This document shows, one piece after another, positions 53,801 through 63,619 of a stretch of 64,000 bases of DNA; the first letter of the stretch is position 1; each line of letters begins with the position of its first letter. Both the position numbers and the translations under genes were made by a program. This stretch comes from Pelodera strongyloides (lineage: Eukaryota > Nematoda > Chromadorea > Rhabditida > Rhabditidae). The notes under the pieces were generated by a model that saw only the letters and a program-made list of their open reading frames with translations, made no database searches and was not told the origin of the DNA. The stretch is from NCBI GenBank assembly GCA_036852015.1, contig JAANDG010000674.1:1-64000 (forward strand). The letters are read 5' to 3'.

Positions 53801-56800
53801 TCTCCGGAGACATTTTGAATTGCAATAGCCTCCGGAGACGTTTTGAATTTTCAAATAGCCTCCGGAGACGTTTTGAATTGCAAGAGCCTCCTGAGACATT
53901 TTGTATTGCAAGAGCCTCCGGACACGTTTTGAATTTTCAAATAGCCTCCGGAGACGTTTTGAATTGCAAGAGCCTCCGGAGACATTTTGAATTGTAATAG
54001 CCTCCGGTGACGTTTTGATTTTCAAATAGCCTCCGGAGACGTTTTGAATTGCAAGAGCCACCGAAGACATTTTGAATTGCAAGAGCCTCCGGAGTCATTT
54101 TGAATTGCAATAGCCTCCGGAGACGTTTTGAATTGCAAGAGCCTCCGGAGACATTTTGAATTGCAAGAGCATCCGGAGACGTTTTGAATTTTCAAATAGC
54201 ATCCGGAGTGAATTGCAAGGGCTTCCGGAGACATTTTGAATTGTAATAGCCTCCGGAGACGTTTTGAATTTTCAAATAGCCTCCGGAGACGTTTTGAATT
54301 GCAAGAGCCACCGGAGACGTTTTGAATTGAAATAGCCTCCGGAGACGTTTTGAATTTTCAAATAGAATCCGGGGACGTTTTGAATTTTCAAATAGCATCC
54401 TGAGTGAATTGCAAGGGCTTCCGGAGACATTTTGAATTGTAATAGCCTCCGGAGACGTTTTGAATTTTCAAATAGCCTCCGGAGACGTTTTGAATAGCAA
54501 GAGCCTCCGGAGACATTTTGAATTGCAATAGCCTCCGGAGACGTTTTGAATTTTCAAATAGAATCCGGGGACGTTTTGAATTGCAAGAGCCTCCGGAGAC
54601 ATATTGAATTGCACGAGCCTCCGGAGACGTTTTGAATTTTCAAATAGCATCCGGAGACGTTTTGAATTGCAAGAGCCACCGGAGACGTTTTGAATTTTCA
54701 AATAGCCTCCGGAGTGAAGTGCAAGAGCCTCCGGAGACATTTTGAATTGTAATAGCCTCCGGAGACGTTTTGAATTTTCAAAGAATTTTCAAATAGCCGC
54801 CGGAGTCGTGTAGAATTGCAAGAGCCTCCGGAGACATTTTGAATTGCAAGAGCCTCCGGAGACGTTTTGAATTTTCAAATAGCCCCCGGAGACGTTTTGA
54901 ATTGCAAGAGCCTCCGGAGACGTTTTGAATTGTAATAGCCTCCGGAGACGTTTTGAACTTTCAAATAGCCTCCGGAGACGTTTTGAATTGCAAGAGCCTC
55001 CGGAGACATTTTGAATTGCAAGAGCCTCCGGAGACGTTTTGAATTTTCAAATAGCCTCCGGAGACGTTTTCTATTGCAAGAGCCTCCGGCGACATTTTGA
55101 ATTGCAAGAGCATCCGGAGACGTTTTGAATTTTCAAATAGCCTCCGGAGACGTTTTGAATTGCAAGAGCCTCCGGAGACATTTTGAATTGTAATTGTCTC
55201 CGGAGACGTTTTGAATTTTCAAATAGCCTCCGGAGACGTTTTGAATTGCAAGAGCCTCCGGAGACATTTTAAATTGCAAGAGCCTCCGGAGACGTTTTGA
55301 ATTTTCAAATAGCCTCCGGAGATGAGTTAAATTGTAGTAGCCTCCGGAGACATTTTGAATTGCAAGAGCCTCCGGAGACGTTTTGAATTTTCAAATAGCC
55401 TCCGGAGATGATTTAAATTGTAGTAGCCTCCGGAGACGTTTTGAATTTTTAAACAGCCTCCGGAGACTTTTCGAATTGCAAGAGCCTCCGGAGACGTTTT
55501 GAATTGAAATAGCCTCCGGAGACGTTTGGAATTTTCAAATAGCCTCCGGAGACGTTTTGATTTGCAAGAGCCTCCGGAGACGTTTTGAATTTTCAATTAG
55601 CCTACGGAAACGTTTTGAATTGCAAGTGAATCCGGAGACATTTTGAATTGTAATAACCTCCGGAGACGTTTTGAATTTTCAAATAGCCGCCGGAGGCGTG
55701 TAGAATTGCAAGAGACTCCGGTTACATTTTGAATTGTAATAGCCTCCGGAGCCTTTTTGAAGCAAATTAGCATAAATACATAAGAATTCAGTTGTCCACG
55801 ATGCGTTTCAAAAACCGGCCGGTATTTCACTTTAACCAAACAATAAATAAATGCGCTCTCACCGTGTACATAAAATACGCAGTGGATAGCGAAAAGGAAA
55901 TCGCCGCAAACACAACCAAAGTGAAAACAAAACTCCTTGAATAGTTAAAGAAACAGAATAGGACGAGGAGAGCCGATAAAATTCCGAGTTTAATGTCGTC
56001 CAAAATGACACGTTCGAACAGATCCACCTGAAGTATGCAAGATAAACACCTAATACATTAAGGTATGATCTGGTCTAGTGGATAGCACGTTGGGCTCGAA
56101 GACAGGCAAAGCGGGTTCCGTTCTTGTCCATGATACAGTTTATCCAAAACTCGAAGTCAGATCATGATCAAGCAGCGGATTTTTAGATTACTCGTTTTGT
56201 TTAAGACATAGCAAATTTTAGTTCATACTTTCTGATCGAAGAAGGCTCCTTTCAACTGCAAATTTCCATTATATTTTATGGAGAGTTGTTCCAGAAGGTC
56301 GTCATAGAAATTTTTCGATTTTGGAGCATAAATATTCACCTGAAATCCAAATTCAAAGAACATGCTCTATTGTTCTATTTATGATCTATCGTACACATGC
56401 ACGGTTCAATTGCTGCTTCGATATCGATTATTATATACAGCTACCTTTTTTCTAGAACCAAGTACTCGGATCGAGGCCGCGGTTCAAGACTTCAAGCCTT
56501 CAAGAATCGAAATTTAGCCTCGGACTAAACATAAGCCTAAGCCTAAGCTCATTTAAGCTTAGGCATATTCTAACTTGTATGATCCTCTTATTTGATGGTT
56601 CGCAATCGAAGATCGCGTACAATCGCTTACCGGTACAATTGCCGCCACGTGAATAGGTTTCTTGTCAAACGATTCCAGCGGAAGTATATAATCGTACAAT
56701 TGATCGTTTAATGAAAAGTTACAATCCGGATCCACTGTATTATTGCGGCAATGAAGGATTCGGGTTTTCAGATTTTCAACGCTGAAAATATTTATTTCCT

Positions 56801-58411
56801 TATTTTCGCCCACCAGTGCTTTACTTTAGTTATTGTCTTGATCAGTGTTTTCCTATATCACCTGTATAATATACATTTTTTTTCGTATATAAGTGGTGCC
56901 CCAAAAGTTGAACTTATGATGGAGATGATGGTTCAGTGACTAGGTTCCCGTTTAATACTTAGACAACCAAGGTTCGAATCTCACTCCGCGAATGGTCTCT
57001 GACGAATTTTGCCTCCCTTTTCGCCCTGTGGTGTTATTTAATAAATAAATAAGCCTTTCGTAGACCAAGAATCACCTACTTTTCCTCAGAAAGTTGATCG
57101 CAACGCTTTTCCGCCTTATAGTCGAAGCAGAGCGCATAGTAAGGAAGGTTGTAACTCCTTTTCAATTCATAAACATTGAGATTTGTTTCATTATGTTTCG
57201 CCCTCAATTCGTCAACCAAATCGTCCAATTCGCAAAGTTTCTTCATTGTCGAAAGAGAGAAAAGCTGAATGTGATTCGACTTGTATTATTGACCGAAAAT
57301 TATTAGTACAGTATATTTGTTTCAGAGTTTTTTTGGAAATGAACCATAAAAATGTCTGCAATTTTGACAAACTGTGTTTTCTTCTTGTCTCATAATTTAC
57401 TATTTAGCGATTGAGCGCTTGCGCGTGAAAGCCTACGCGCCTAACTGGGAATGCTTAATTTAGATATAATATATGGGGGTTGCTTTACATCTATTTTACT
57501 ATTACACTTGAAAATAGGCCGAATAAGTCGACTCACCTCATCAAACGAATTGACTTCAAATATCAACTTTGCCATATACTCGATAACGGCATACGGTAAT
57601 TTGTCGCCGGTCGCTCCATACATTACACACGCATCATTCAAGTCGTCCTTGGTAGCTTTTGCTAAAGCGCCGGTACCGTAGTCCAAGTAGTCCGTGCCGT
57701 TGAGATCGCCAGCCCTGAATGGCAGTATATAGAGTGTGCATACTGCATTAATATGTACCGACTAATACTATATAATAGTGTTTACTGCTTTGCTTGCTTT
57801 GTAATGACAAGCGATGTAAATGCTACCGTCGAAAATCGGCAATAAACAAACAACACATCAACGCCAAAAAAACTGCATCTTGAAGTTTACCTCAGAATAT
57901 CAAAAAAAACTTACTCTACATCCTCATTCGCTCGCTCAATTCTTCTCTTCGGAACTTCGTTAAAAATATCCGTAGGTCTGGCCATTATTTTATGCAGATG
58001 CATCAAGGCAAGCCGTTGCTCCGATAGGGTCGTTTTTCGGGTTTCAAACCCCTAAAATCGAACTAATTTTTCGTGACAAAGGTGGACACATTTAGGTTAG
58101 TTATGGGGTTTCTGGTGAAAATTTACCGTATCTTGGAACTACACGAGAATATTTTTTTTAATGTTCCATATTATCCTTTGTTAGCGCGATAGCGCTAGCA
58201 TAGTTTGGGTTTATATGCAGGTTTTGTGCAGAAGTACGGTAGTATTGACAGAAACACACCGGATTTTTGGGATACTTGGAAACCCCATAAGTTTTGGAGA
58301 CCTGTTTTCTCTGGCCATAAATGCTCGATCTACGTTTCAACGTTTCAGTTTAAGTGTAGGCAAGAATAGATTACTAGGCCCCTCCTGGTGTACTACTGAT
58401 ACATTTTTGAG

Positions 58412-58457
<46 letters not shown>

Positions 58458-59005
58458 TTTTTTTTTCTGGGGCAGAATTCGGCTGTGGAATTCGAACCAC
58501 CAATGTATTTCCCGAGCAACGCACTAGTCACTGAGCTATCCGAACAAGTCCAATGTAGTATGGATCTGGTCTTTTTCTATGTAATATTTTCGAATTTTAT
58601 AATTCTTTTTAGTAATAATTGGAACATTGCCAACCTTTCCTGGATCGAGTGTGAATGCATCGTTGTGATAGTAGAGCCCAATAAAACCAAGAATTAAATT
58701 CACGAATACGGTAGATAATATCAATGTCCAAGGATAGCCGAGCACAAGATTACAGTATCTAAATACAGTATCTCTTTTTGCACGTTACGTATTTGATGAA
58801 AGGTGCCGTAGTGATTAAAGCGATATAGCAGCCGGCGGATGTTGTATTAGTGCATTCCCATGTATCATATGCAAATGAGTATGATTAGAAATGATATATG
58901 AAATGAAAATAATGTAATGGAAAATAAAGACCTGTCAAATAGGGTTATCCTTCGCTTTCTCGTCTCACTGGTATCACTTTCATCCGTACTAGTGGTATCA
59001 TTCAT
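46870..59005 (-). CDS. Dispatched/CHE-14-like RND transporter with sterol-sensing domain
   Basis: About 21 exons in phase: 59083(start ATG 59005)-58932, 58758-58635, 58051-57915, 57714-57537, 57264-57080, 56781-56631, 56339-56229, 56027-55863, 53493-53377, 51793-51663, 51411-51287, 51027-50837, 50560-50442, 50272-50179, 49893-49771, 49484-49368, 49174-49051, 48884-48759, 48075-47965, 47567-47441, 47107-46870, giving about 955 residues. TM1 is at about 28-50, then a Cys-containing ectodomain, a sterol-sensing TM bundle at about 325-500 with G-A-D-D-A-F-L-L near 400, TM7 near 525-545, a second ectodomain, and final helices with [10 protein letters not shown] near 857. G-F-E-T-R after TM1 and the Asp positions are typical of Dispatched, which releases lipid-modified proteins. 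C. elegans che-14 is the closest relative I recall, but orthology is unproven. Two junctions (51287/51027 and 49051/48884) need weak splice sites. Confidence 0.9.
47783..47840 (+). repeat. SINE-type 3' end with (AATA)n tail
   Basis: GCACACCTTTTGGTGTATTT then (AATA)n. It shares the hairpin CACCTTT-GGTGT and tail with 15940-15985 and, loosely, with 51600-51648 and 57025-57052. Confidence 0.6.
48140..48180 (+). repeat. 41-bp motif with a TTAGCGC/GCGCTAA palindrome (copy 1)
   Basis: AAACCCAAACTATGTTAGCG followed by CTATCGCGCTAACAAAGGAT and A. The complement occurs at 58172-58212 with one mismatch. It is directly adjacent to repeat H. Confidence 0.9.
48182..48379. repeat. Interspersed repeat H (copy 2) with (TTATG)n tail
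   Basis: Same orientation as 39952-40150, ending in ATGTTATGTTATGTTAT. A reiterated tail at one end suggests retroposition. It lies in a Dispatched-like intron. Confidence 0.9.
51600..51648 (+). repeat. SINE-type 3' end with (ATT)n tail
   Basis: TGCGCATCACACTAATGTAA then TAAATTATTATTATTATTAT. It lies in a Dispatched-like intron, just beside an exon donor. Confidence 0.55.
51803..51893. repeat. Short family B-like palindromic remnant
   Basis: TTAAAGTGGTATGACTTGTG and CACAAACAACGTGACACGCC form imperfect inverted ends. It lies in a Dispatched-like intron. Confidence 0.55.
52160..53289. repeat. Large foldback element, family G (copy 4), in a Dispatched-like intron
   Basis: The ends are CAGAGGCCGTATTCACCA and ATGGTGAATACGGCCTCAG. 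The inner arms are rich in TTTCCCGGG and TTTACCC motifs at 52180-52340 and 53105-53275. Between the arms lies about 750 bases of unrelated AT-rich sequence with a tRNA-Glu-like gene at 52800-52872. Confidence 0.8.
52800..52872 (+). tRNA. tRNA-Glu(CTC)-like gene, anticodon stem irregular
   Basis: The acceptor stem TCCGTTG pairs with CAACGGA. The A box TGGTCTAGTGG and B box GGTTCGATTCC are intact, and a T run follows the gene. The anticodon loop CTCTCAC gives anticodon CTC (Glu). The anticodon stem reads GTGG on the 5' side and CCAAC on the 3' side, so it pairs only with a bulged A, and the molecule is 73 instead of 72 bases. It may be a pseudogene or a diverged copy. Confidence 0.7.
53527..55758. 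repeat. Intronic minisatellite, mixed 28- and 30-bp units
   Basis: About 75 units of GAGACGTTTTGAATTGCAAG-AGCCTCCG (28 bp) and GAGACGTTTTGAATTTTCAA-ATAGCCTCCG (30 bp) in mixed order. It lies between two Dispatched-like exons (53493 and 55863). Minus-strand open frames up to 143 codons are artefacts of the repeat. The right end is a truncated family A element. Confidence 0.96.
55759..55835. repeat. Half of a family A palindromic element joined to a minisatellite
   Basis: Only the right half is present, from GCAAATTAGCATAAATACAT to CCGGCCGGTATTTCACTTTA. Its left boundary is the last unit of the intronic minisatellite. Confidence 0.85.
56070..56131 (+). repeat. tRNA-derived fragment (SINE-like)
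   Basis: TGGTCTAGTGGATAGCACG is a good polymerase III A box. GGGTTCCGTTCTTG is a degenerate B box at the right spacing. The flanking stems do not pair as a tRNA. Confidence 0.5.
56927..57052 (+). repeat. tRNA-derived SINE with AATAAAT tail
   Basis: The A-box-like GATGGTTCAGTGACTAGG and B box GGTTCGAATCTCACTCC are followed by GCCCTGTGGTGTTATTTAAT and AAATAAATAA. It lies in a Dispatched-like intron. Confidence 0.6.
58172..58212 (-). repeat. 41-bp motif (copy 2, inverted)
   Basis: TATCCTTTGTTAGCGCGATA followed by GCGCTAGCATAGTTTGGGTT and T. Both copies lie in introns of the Dispatched-like gene. Confidence 0.9.
58412..58553 (-). repeat. tRNA-derived SINE with long homopolymer tail
   Basis: On the minus strand TAGCTCAGTGACTAGTGCG (A box) and GGTTCGAATTCC (B box) are followed by GCCGAATTCTGCCCCAG, then AAAAAAAAATA and a T run of about 40. 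The mirrored A/T tail is unusual. It lies in a Dispatched-like intron. Confidence 0.75.
58815..58890. repeat. Half palindromic TTAA element (family A/B hybrid)
   Basis: The left half is TTAAAGCGATATAGCAGCCG with the internal ATGCAAATGAGTATGATTAG. No right half follows. It lies just upstream of Dispatched-like exon 2. Confidence 0.65.
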
Positions 59006-59082
59006 AGTTAGCGGTAAATATTCGTGAGAATAAGCGCCGGTACGCCTTCTGGCGGGCTTGTTTTCCAAAAGTGGGCACAATT

Positions 59083-59093
59083 TCTGTTATAAA
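59083..59093 (-). promoter_or_regulatory. Possible trans-splice acceptor of the Dispatched-like gene
   Basis: TTATAACAG on the minus strand precedes the first coding exon by 78 bases of open sequence before the ATG at 59005. It could accept a spliced leader or an upstream 5' exon; I cannot decide which. Confidence 0.4.
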
Positions 59094-59295
59094 ACATAAA
59101 AAGTTTTATGAGATTTCGAAAGTTCAAAAAAATCGAAACATCGTGGGAAAAAAAGGAAAGATAGTGTGAATGTGCCAGATTCACAAAGGGTCAGGCAGGC
59201 CCACAAGAAAATGAATATGCTAATTGTAAGACCTCTCAAGAAAATCAATATGCCAAAACGTCTCTAAGTTCCGAAACAGTCCAAATTCTGAGTAG

Positions 59296-59552
59296 TGTAA
59301 GTGTAGGAGATCCTGGTTCTGCAGATGCAGACAGCAATTAATATTATTTCGTAATAGTTGTTATTTAGGATTAGGATGTTTGTAATTAGTTTGTAAACAG
59401 GATCTCCACCCGTAGGGTAACACATGTTGCTTGTCATTGTTGTTGTGCACCAGGAATAAACGGTGGTGGCTAACGCGTGTATTTCACAATCTACCGTACA
59501 CGCATTTTATTATTAGAACAATATTGGCGGCGGGTGAACGCCAATACTGATA
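59296..59552 (+). repeat. LTR copy 1 (257 bp)
   Basis: TGTAAGTGTAGGAGATCC to CGCCAATACTGATA. It has AATAAA at about 59454, followed by GGTGGTGG, as expected for an LTR polyadenylation region. Confidence 0.85.
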
Positions 59553-60291
59553 TGGCGACCGCGGAGGTCTGCCATTTTTCACCATTTCCCCGGCAGGCTT
59601 CCGAACTTACAATCTTCGTCTGATTCAACAATTTCAACACAACATTTTCATAATATTTTTTAATTTCCTGAACACTATGTCGGCAGATCGTCAGTATTTC
59701 ACCCGAATTCCAACTTCCAACTATGCTGGTTTTGCCAACATCTGCAATATAAACTTCTCTGCTAATATTGAGTACGCTATCCGGTCAAGAAAGTGTGAGG
59801 AACAACTGTTTATATCTCAGGAGCTGCAACCAAACCACCGGAAGCTAAGTTTTTATGTAACTGATAGTTAGAGAAGTTCAATATATCTAGTGCATTCGTT
59901 AGTTACTGGACAATATTTTTAAAATTGAATTATCAAGTAAAAGATTGAAAATTGTAACGATTAGCAGCCCCATAAGGACAACCCAGCTGTGCTAGGGATA
60001 GATATATTATTGAATGTAAATGGTAATATTTATGGACCCCGCTATGATGATGTGCGAGACATCGCCGGCAACACATAAGGAAGGGAGGTTGGGCAGCTAG
60101 GGCTTGCCGGATCCCATTGATAGCCAGTTGGAGGGAAATAAAAAGAACTATAGTTATCCAGAAGGGTTCGCTGAGAATAACTAGTCCTTATGTATTCATC
60201 GTTGAGTGAAGAAATAATTGTCCTAGGAGTTTGCGCTAGACTTTACTGTTAAGTTTTAATGATTGTGTTTACAGCCAGAAGTTATTGTTGA

Positions 60292-60551
60292 AGTAAGTTT
60301 AGGAGATCCTGGTTCTGCAGATGCAGACAGCAATTAATATTATTTCGTAATAGTTGTTATTTAGGATTAGGATGTTTGTTAATTAGTTTGTAAACAGGAT
60401 CTCCACCCGTAGGGTAACACATGTTGCTTGTCATTGTTGTTGTGCACCAGGAATAAACGGTGGTGGCTAACGCGTGTATTTCACAATCTACCGTACACGC
60501 ATTTTATATTATTAGAACAATATTGGCGGCGGGTGAACGCCAATATTGATA
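60292..60551 (+). repeat. LTR copy 2 (260 bp)
   Basis: Nearly identical to copy 1. The first base and one base near the start differ (AGTAAGTTTAGGAG). There is no clear polypurine tract before it. Confidence 0.85.
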
Positions 60552-60554
60552 AGA

Positions 60555-60812
60555 TGTAAGTGTAGGAGATCCTGGTTCTGCAGATGCAGACAGCAATTAA
60601 TATTATTTCGTAATAGTTGTTATTTAGGATTAGGATGTTTGTAATTAGTTTGTAAACAGGATCTCCACCCGTAGGGTAACACATGTTGCTTGTCATTGTT
60701 GTTGTGCACCAGGAATAAACGGTGGTGGCTAACGCGTGTATTTCACAATCTACCGTACACGCATTTTATATTATTAGAACAATATTGGCGCGGGTGAACG
60801 CCAATATTGATA
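60555..60812 (+). repeat. LTR copy 3 (258 bp)
   Basis: Nearly identical to copy 1, starting TGTAAGTGTAGGAGATCC. It follows copy 2 after only AGA. Confidence 0.85.
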
Positions 60813-61187
60813 GTAGTATATACCAAAAAATATCCGACAACGGCTACAGCCACGCAAAGTGTTTCACATTTTCAATATACAAACTACAAAATACAGAAAA
60901 CAAGAATATTTGTTCCAAGGGGCCTATGTTTGGGTTCAGCGATTTCCCCTTCTTGGGCGTAGTCATCTATTCAGAAATTCGCACATAAAACGCCAAATTT
61001 GAATTGATGTTCCCGCTTTTGTGTGACTTTCGACAAACAACATGATTGATTATATTATAGCATACGTGTAAGCAAATAGTCGTTAGAAGGGAATAACGGT
61101 CGCATTTGCAAGATGATTAGATCGTCTAACATGGAATTATAAATAATAGGCATTATCATAAACATAAACCCAAGTTAGGAACGCATA

Positions 61188-61229
61188 TTAGGCTTAGGCT
61201 TAGGCTTAGGCTTAGGCTTAGGTTTAGGC
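61188..61229 (+). repeat. Interstitial telomere-type repeat (TTAGGC)7
   Basis: Seven consecutive hexamers, six perfect and one TTAGGT. TTAGGC is the telomere repeat of most nematodes. Confidence 0.95.
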
Positions 61230-61447
61230 TTATAGAAAGTTAACACCACATTTTTTTCGGTTTGTCTGTGCTCCTGAGATGTCTATTATTGAGTGCACCC
61301 GTACTCGTACATGTGCATTGGTTATGTAAAAAAAAATAGTCCAAAAAATTTATTCACCGAGAATAAAGACATTCAAATGATAGTCATTGTTTATTTACTG
61401 AAAGAGAATGAAAACAAATTCAAGTATTTACAAGACCAAAGCATAAA

Positions 61448-61613
61448 TACTAACGGCCGGTTTTTGAAACGCATCGTGGATAACTGATTACTTACGTATT
61501 CATGCTAAGTTACTCGAATTTAGCTCGATTTTTTTATTCCAAGTTATATTCATTTTCGTACGCTGCATAGGATGCCTGTGTGATTTAAAAACCGGCCGGT
61601 ATTTTGCTTTAAA
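61448..61613. repeat. Palindromic element, family A (copy 12), left end trimmed
   Basis: The left end starts at CTAACGGCCGGTTTTTGAAA. The right end, CCGGCCGGTATTTTGCTTTA, is complete. Confidence 0.82.
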
Positions 61614-61984
61614 ACAAATCGGCACTTTAGTTGAATTAATAGCGTTCAGTGGTAATTCTATCAGAATACTCATTGTTAGTACAAATCATAAATAATAAGT
61701 TCTCTGAATCGGAACTATGCGTTGGGGGGGGGGGGGTTGAGGCCGTTGAGGTACCGTATTGAAGCAAGCGAACAAGAAAGCGTTGATTATTACAAGGCCG
61801 GAAATCAATCAATAAATCAATAAAATTAAATCAAGCACACAATTCTAATCAGCGCGCTTTCAAAAATATATGGGATTCAAAAATTACAATAAAAACACGG
61901 TTAAAAAAAAAACAAAGTAACTTTTCAACGTTTCAAATAAAAATACTCCTCTCAAGTATGCAGATTCCAAACGATTGCAAATTC

Positions 61985-63619
61985 TCATGCCAAAGCCGGA
62001 CTACTGCCTCTTATATCGACTTTCGGTAGAGCTTTTTCCAACGATTGCATTGCCATACAAGGTGACGGGGTTGGAGATGCCGTTGGACGCGCGCAGGACA
62101 TACGCCGCGATTCCTAAAATACACATGATTTTTGTATGATACTGTATTTTGAGCGTTAATTAGTGTGATTTAAACGCGGGGCGCTTGTATGCACGATAAT
62201 GGCAATTGCTTTCAAGATCCTGTGACGCCACCTAGGTTATGCATTTTGCAGATCCTCATTTTCAAGTGCCTGACCATTATCTAATATAGATTTTGCATAA
62301 TAGTTTACTAACGGGCGAAAAACCTCCTCACCTTTTCACGTGCCTCCTGTGATCCGGTCCTTATTATTCCGGATCCGTAAATTCGAAAATGTCCTCCCAT
62401 TTGCTGTGGAGAACCGCTACGGCTGACGTCTTGAGTGCTGAACAAAGATAATAAAATAAAGTTTTATGTTTAGTAAGAGCCCCTCATCAGATGTTTGAGT
62501 TGAGTCGTAGGGAGTTGCTTGATAGCAGTTTTCGCGCAGGCAACAAATTAAACCGAACACAGTTATCGACTTTTATATAAGCCCGAAGACGCCGAGCAAT
62601 TTGTCATCTGGAACTCGTCGCCTACTGCTCAGGACCTCTGCGGAACATGTCATAAGCAAACATTTAACCTGTATTTTCACCCTTGAATAAAGATGCACGC
62701 TCTTGATGCTAAAAAAGATAAAAATAAAATATTCACTTTCAATTCAGCGTCGGTGTTTTGACGTTCACGACAAAAAAAAAGTTAATAAACAAGTTACGCA
62801 AATTCGTAAATTTTTCTCACCTTGTAGAAGGTGAGTTCATGACTGATGGTATACTTCCTCTCCTGGGCGCCGCCCGCAATCGATCGATCATTGCCGCAAT
62901 GAGGATTGTCCACGCGCGGCACGCTTCCGGAAATCCGCGAACGCAATCCTGAAAATATTGTGTTTTACATTAGTGATCGGGCTAAAATTATTTTACGCTT
63001 CAAGAGCGTACACCTATATTCAAGGGTGAAAATACAGACTCAAGGTTTACAGATTCAAGGTTCAAAAGAAGTTTCGCTGAACTTGCCACTAAGCAGCTAG
63101 GGCTACAGAGATAGAAGCCTCGGGAACATTTTGCTTCGGGAACAACTTATAAAGCTTGCCGAGTGTAATTGTGCAATAGCCAAATAATTCATATATTTAG
63201 AAGAAGTGTCGATATTCAGAATTTAGTAGTAAGAAAGGTGTTGGTGTTCCAGAAAATTTCTCAATGTTGAAAGCATACGCGAATATTTTTTAAATATGTT
63301 GTGAAAGTAATATTAAAAAAACTTAAAGCGAAATACCAGCCGGTTTTTGAAACGCATCTCAAATATCAGTATTCTTATGCAGTTATGCTAAAAGGGGTCT
63401 ATTGGGGTGTATTTTTTATTCAAATTTAGGCTCATTTGCATATGAAACATAGGAAGGCAAAGAGTACTCGATGCGTTTCAAAAACCGGCTGGTATTTCCC
63501 TGTAAAACCCAACACCTAACAACTAACCTGTATGACGACAATATCGATGAAATATTCGCCAATTTTCTCCCAATGACTTGATCGGAATCCATATTGTTTC
63601 AGGTACGCGTGACGACGAC
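61985..63619 (-). CDS. Globin, C-terminal part (gene continues beyond the window)
   Basis: Four exons in phase: 63619-63528, 62948-62821, 62437-62332, 62113-61985, giving 150 residues plus stop. The first exon reads G-R-R-H-A-Y-L-K-Q-Y-G-F-R-S-S-H-W-E; its His fits the proximal haem ligand F8. The following G and H helices (W-E-K-I-G-E-Y-F-I-D-I-V; A-C-R-A-W-T-I-L-I-A-A-M-I-D-R-L) are typical of nematode globins. About 80 residues of low-complexity, Ser/Pro/Gly-rich tail follow, ending G-S-S-P-A-L-A. Long tails are common in the diverse nematode globin family, where several members act as redox or oxygen sensors. The N-terminal half, with the distal pocket, lies to the right of the window. 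I cannot name the paralogue. Confidence 0.85.
62590..62715 (+). repeat. SINE-like repeat, family F (copy 5)
   Basis: The best-preserved copy: GCCGAGCAATTTGTCATCTG, then GCTCAGGACCTCTGCGGAAC, then CACGCTCTTGATGCTAAAAA with an A/T-rich tail. It lies in a globin intron. Confidence 0.8.
62990..63045 (-). repeat. SINE-like repeat, family F (3' end only)
   Basis: TTTTACGCTTCAAGAGCGTA and CACCTATATTCAAGGGTGAA match the 3' third of the family. Confidence 0.65.
63323..63505. repeat. Palindromic TTAA element, family A (copy 13)
   Basis: In a globin intron. Left end TTAAAGCGAAATACCAGCCG, right end CCGGCTGGTATTTCCCTGTA. Confidence 0.85.

Larger units (their letters stand above)
59296..60812 (+). mobile_element. 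Rearranged, non-autonomous LTR retrotransposon
   Basis: LTR, 740 bases of interior, then two LTRs separated by three bases. The direct target duplication GTAG flanks the whole unit (59292-59295 and 60813-60816). The interior starts TGGCGACCGCGGAGGTC, which looks like a primer-binding site matching a tRNA-Arg-type 3' end. The interior is too short for gag-pol and has only a 64-codon open frame at 59677-59871 without recognisable domains. Confidence 0.82.
60817..61984. other. Intergenic region with telomere-like repeats
   Basis: Between the LTR element and the globin 3' end. It contains the TTAGGC run, one family A element, and a G run at about 61723-61736. No exon is recognisable. Confidence 0.5.

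Noticed and set aside
53651..55839. Minus-strand open frames of up to 143 codons
   Set aside because: They arise from the 28/30-bp minisatellite. The region is an intron between two in-phase Dispatched-like exons.
60481..60988. Open frames at 60.5-61.0 kb
   Set aside because: They are within the LTRs and their immediate flank and do not resemble gag or pol.
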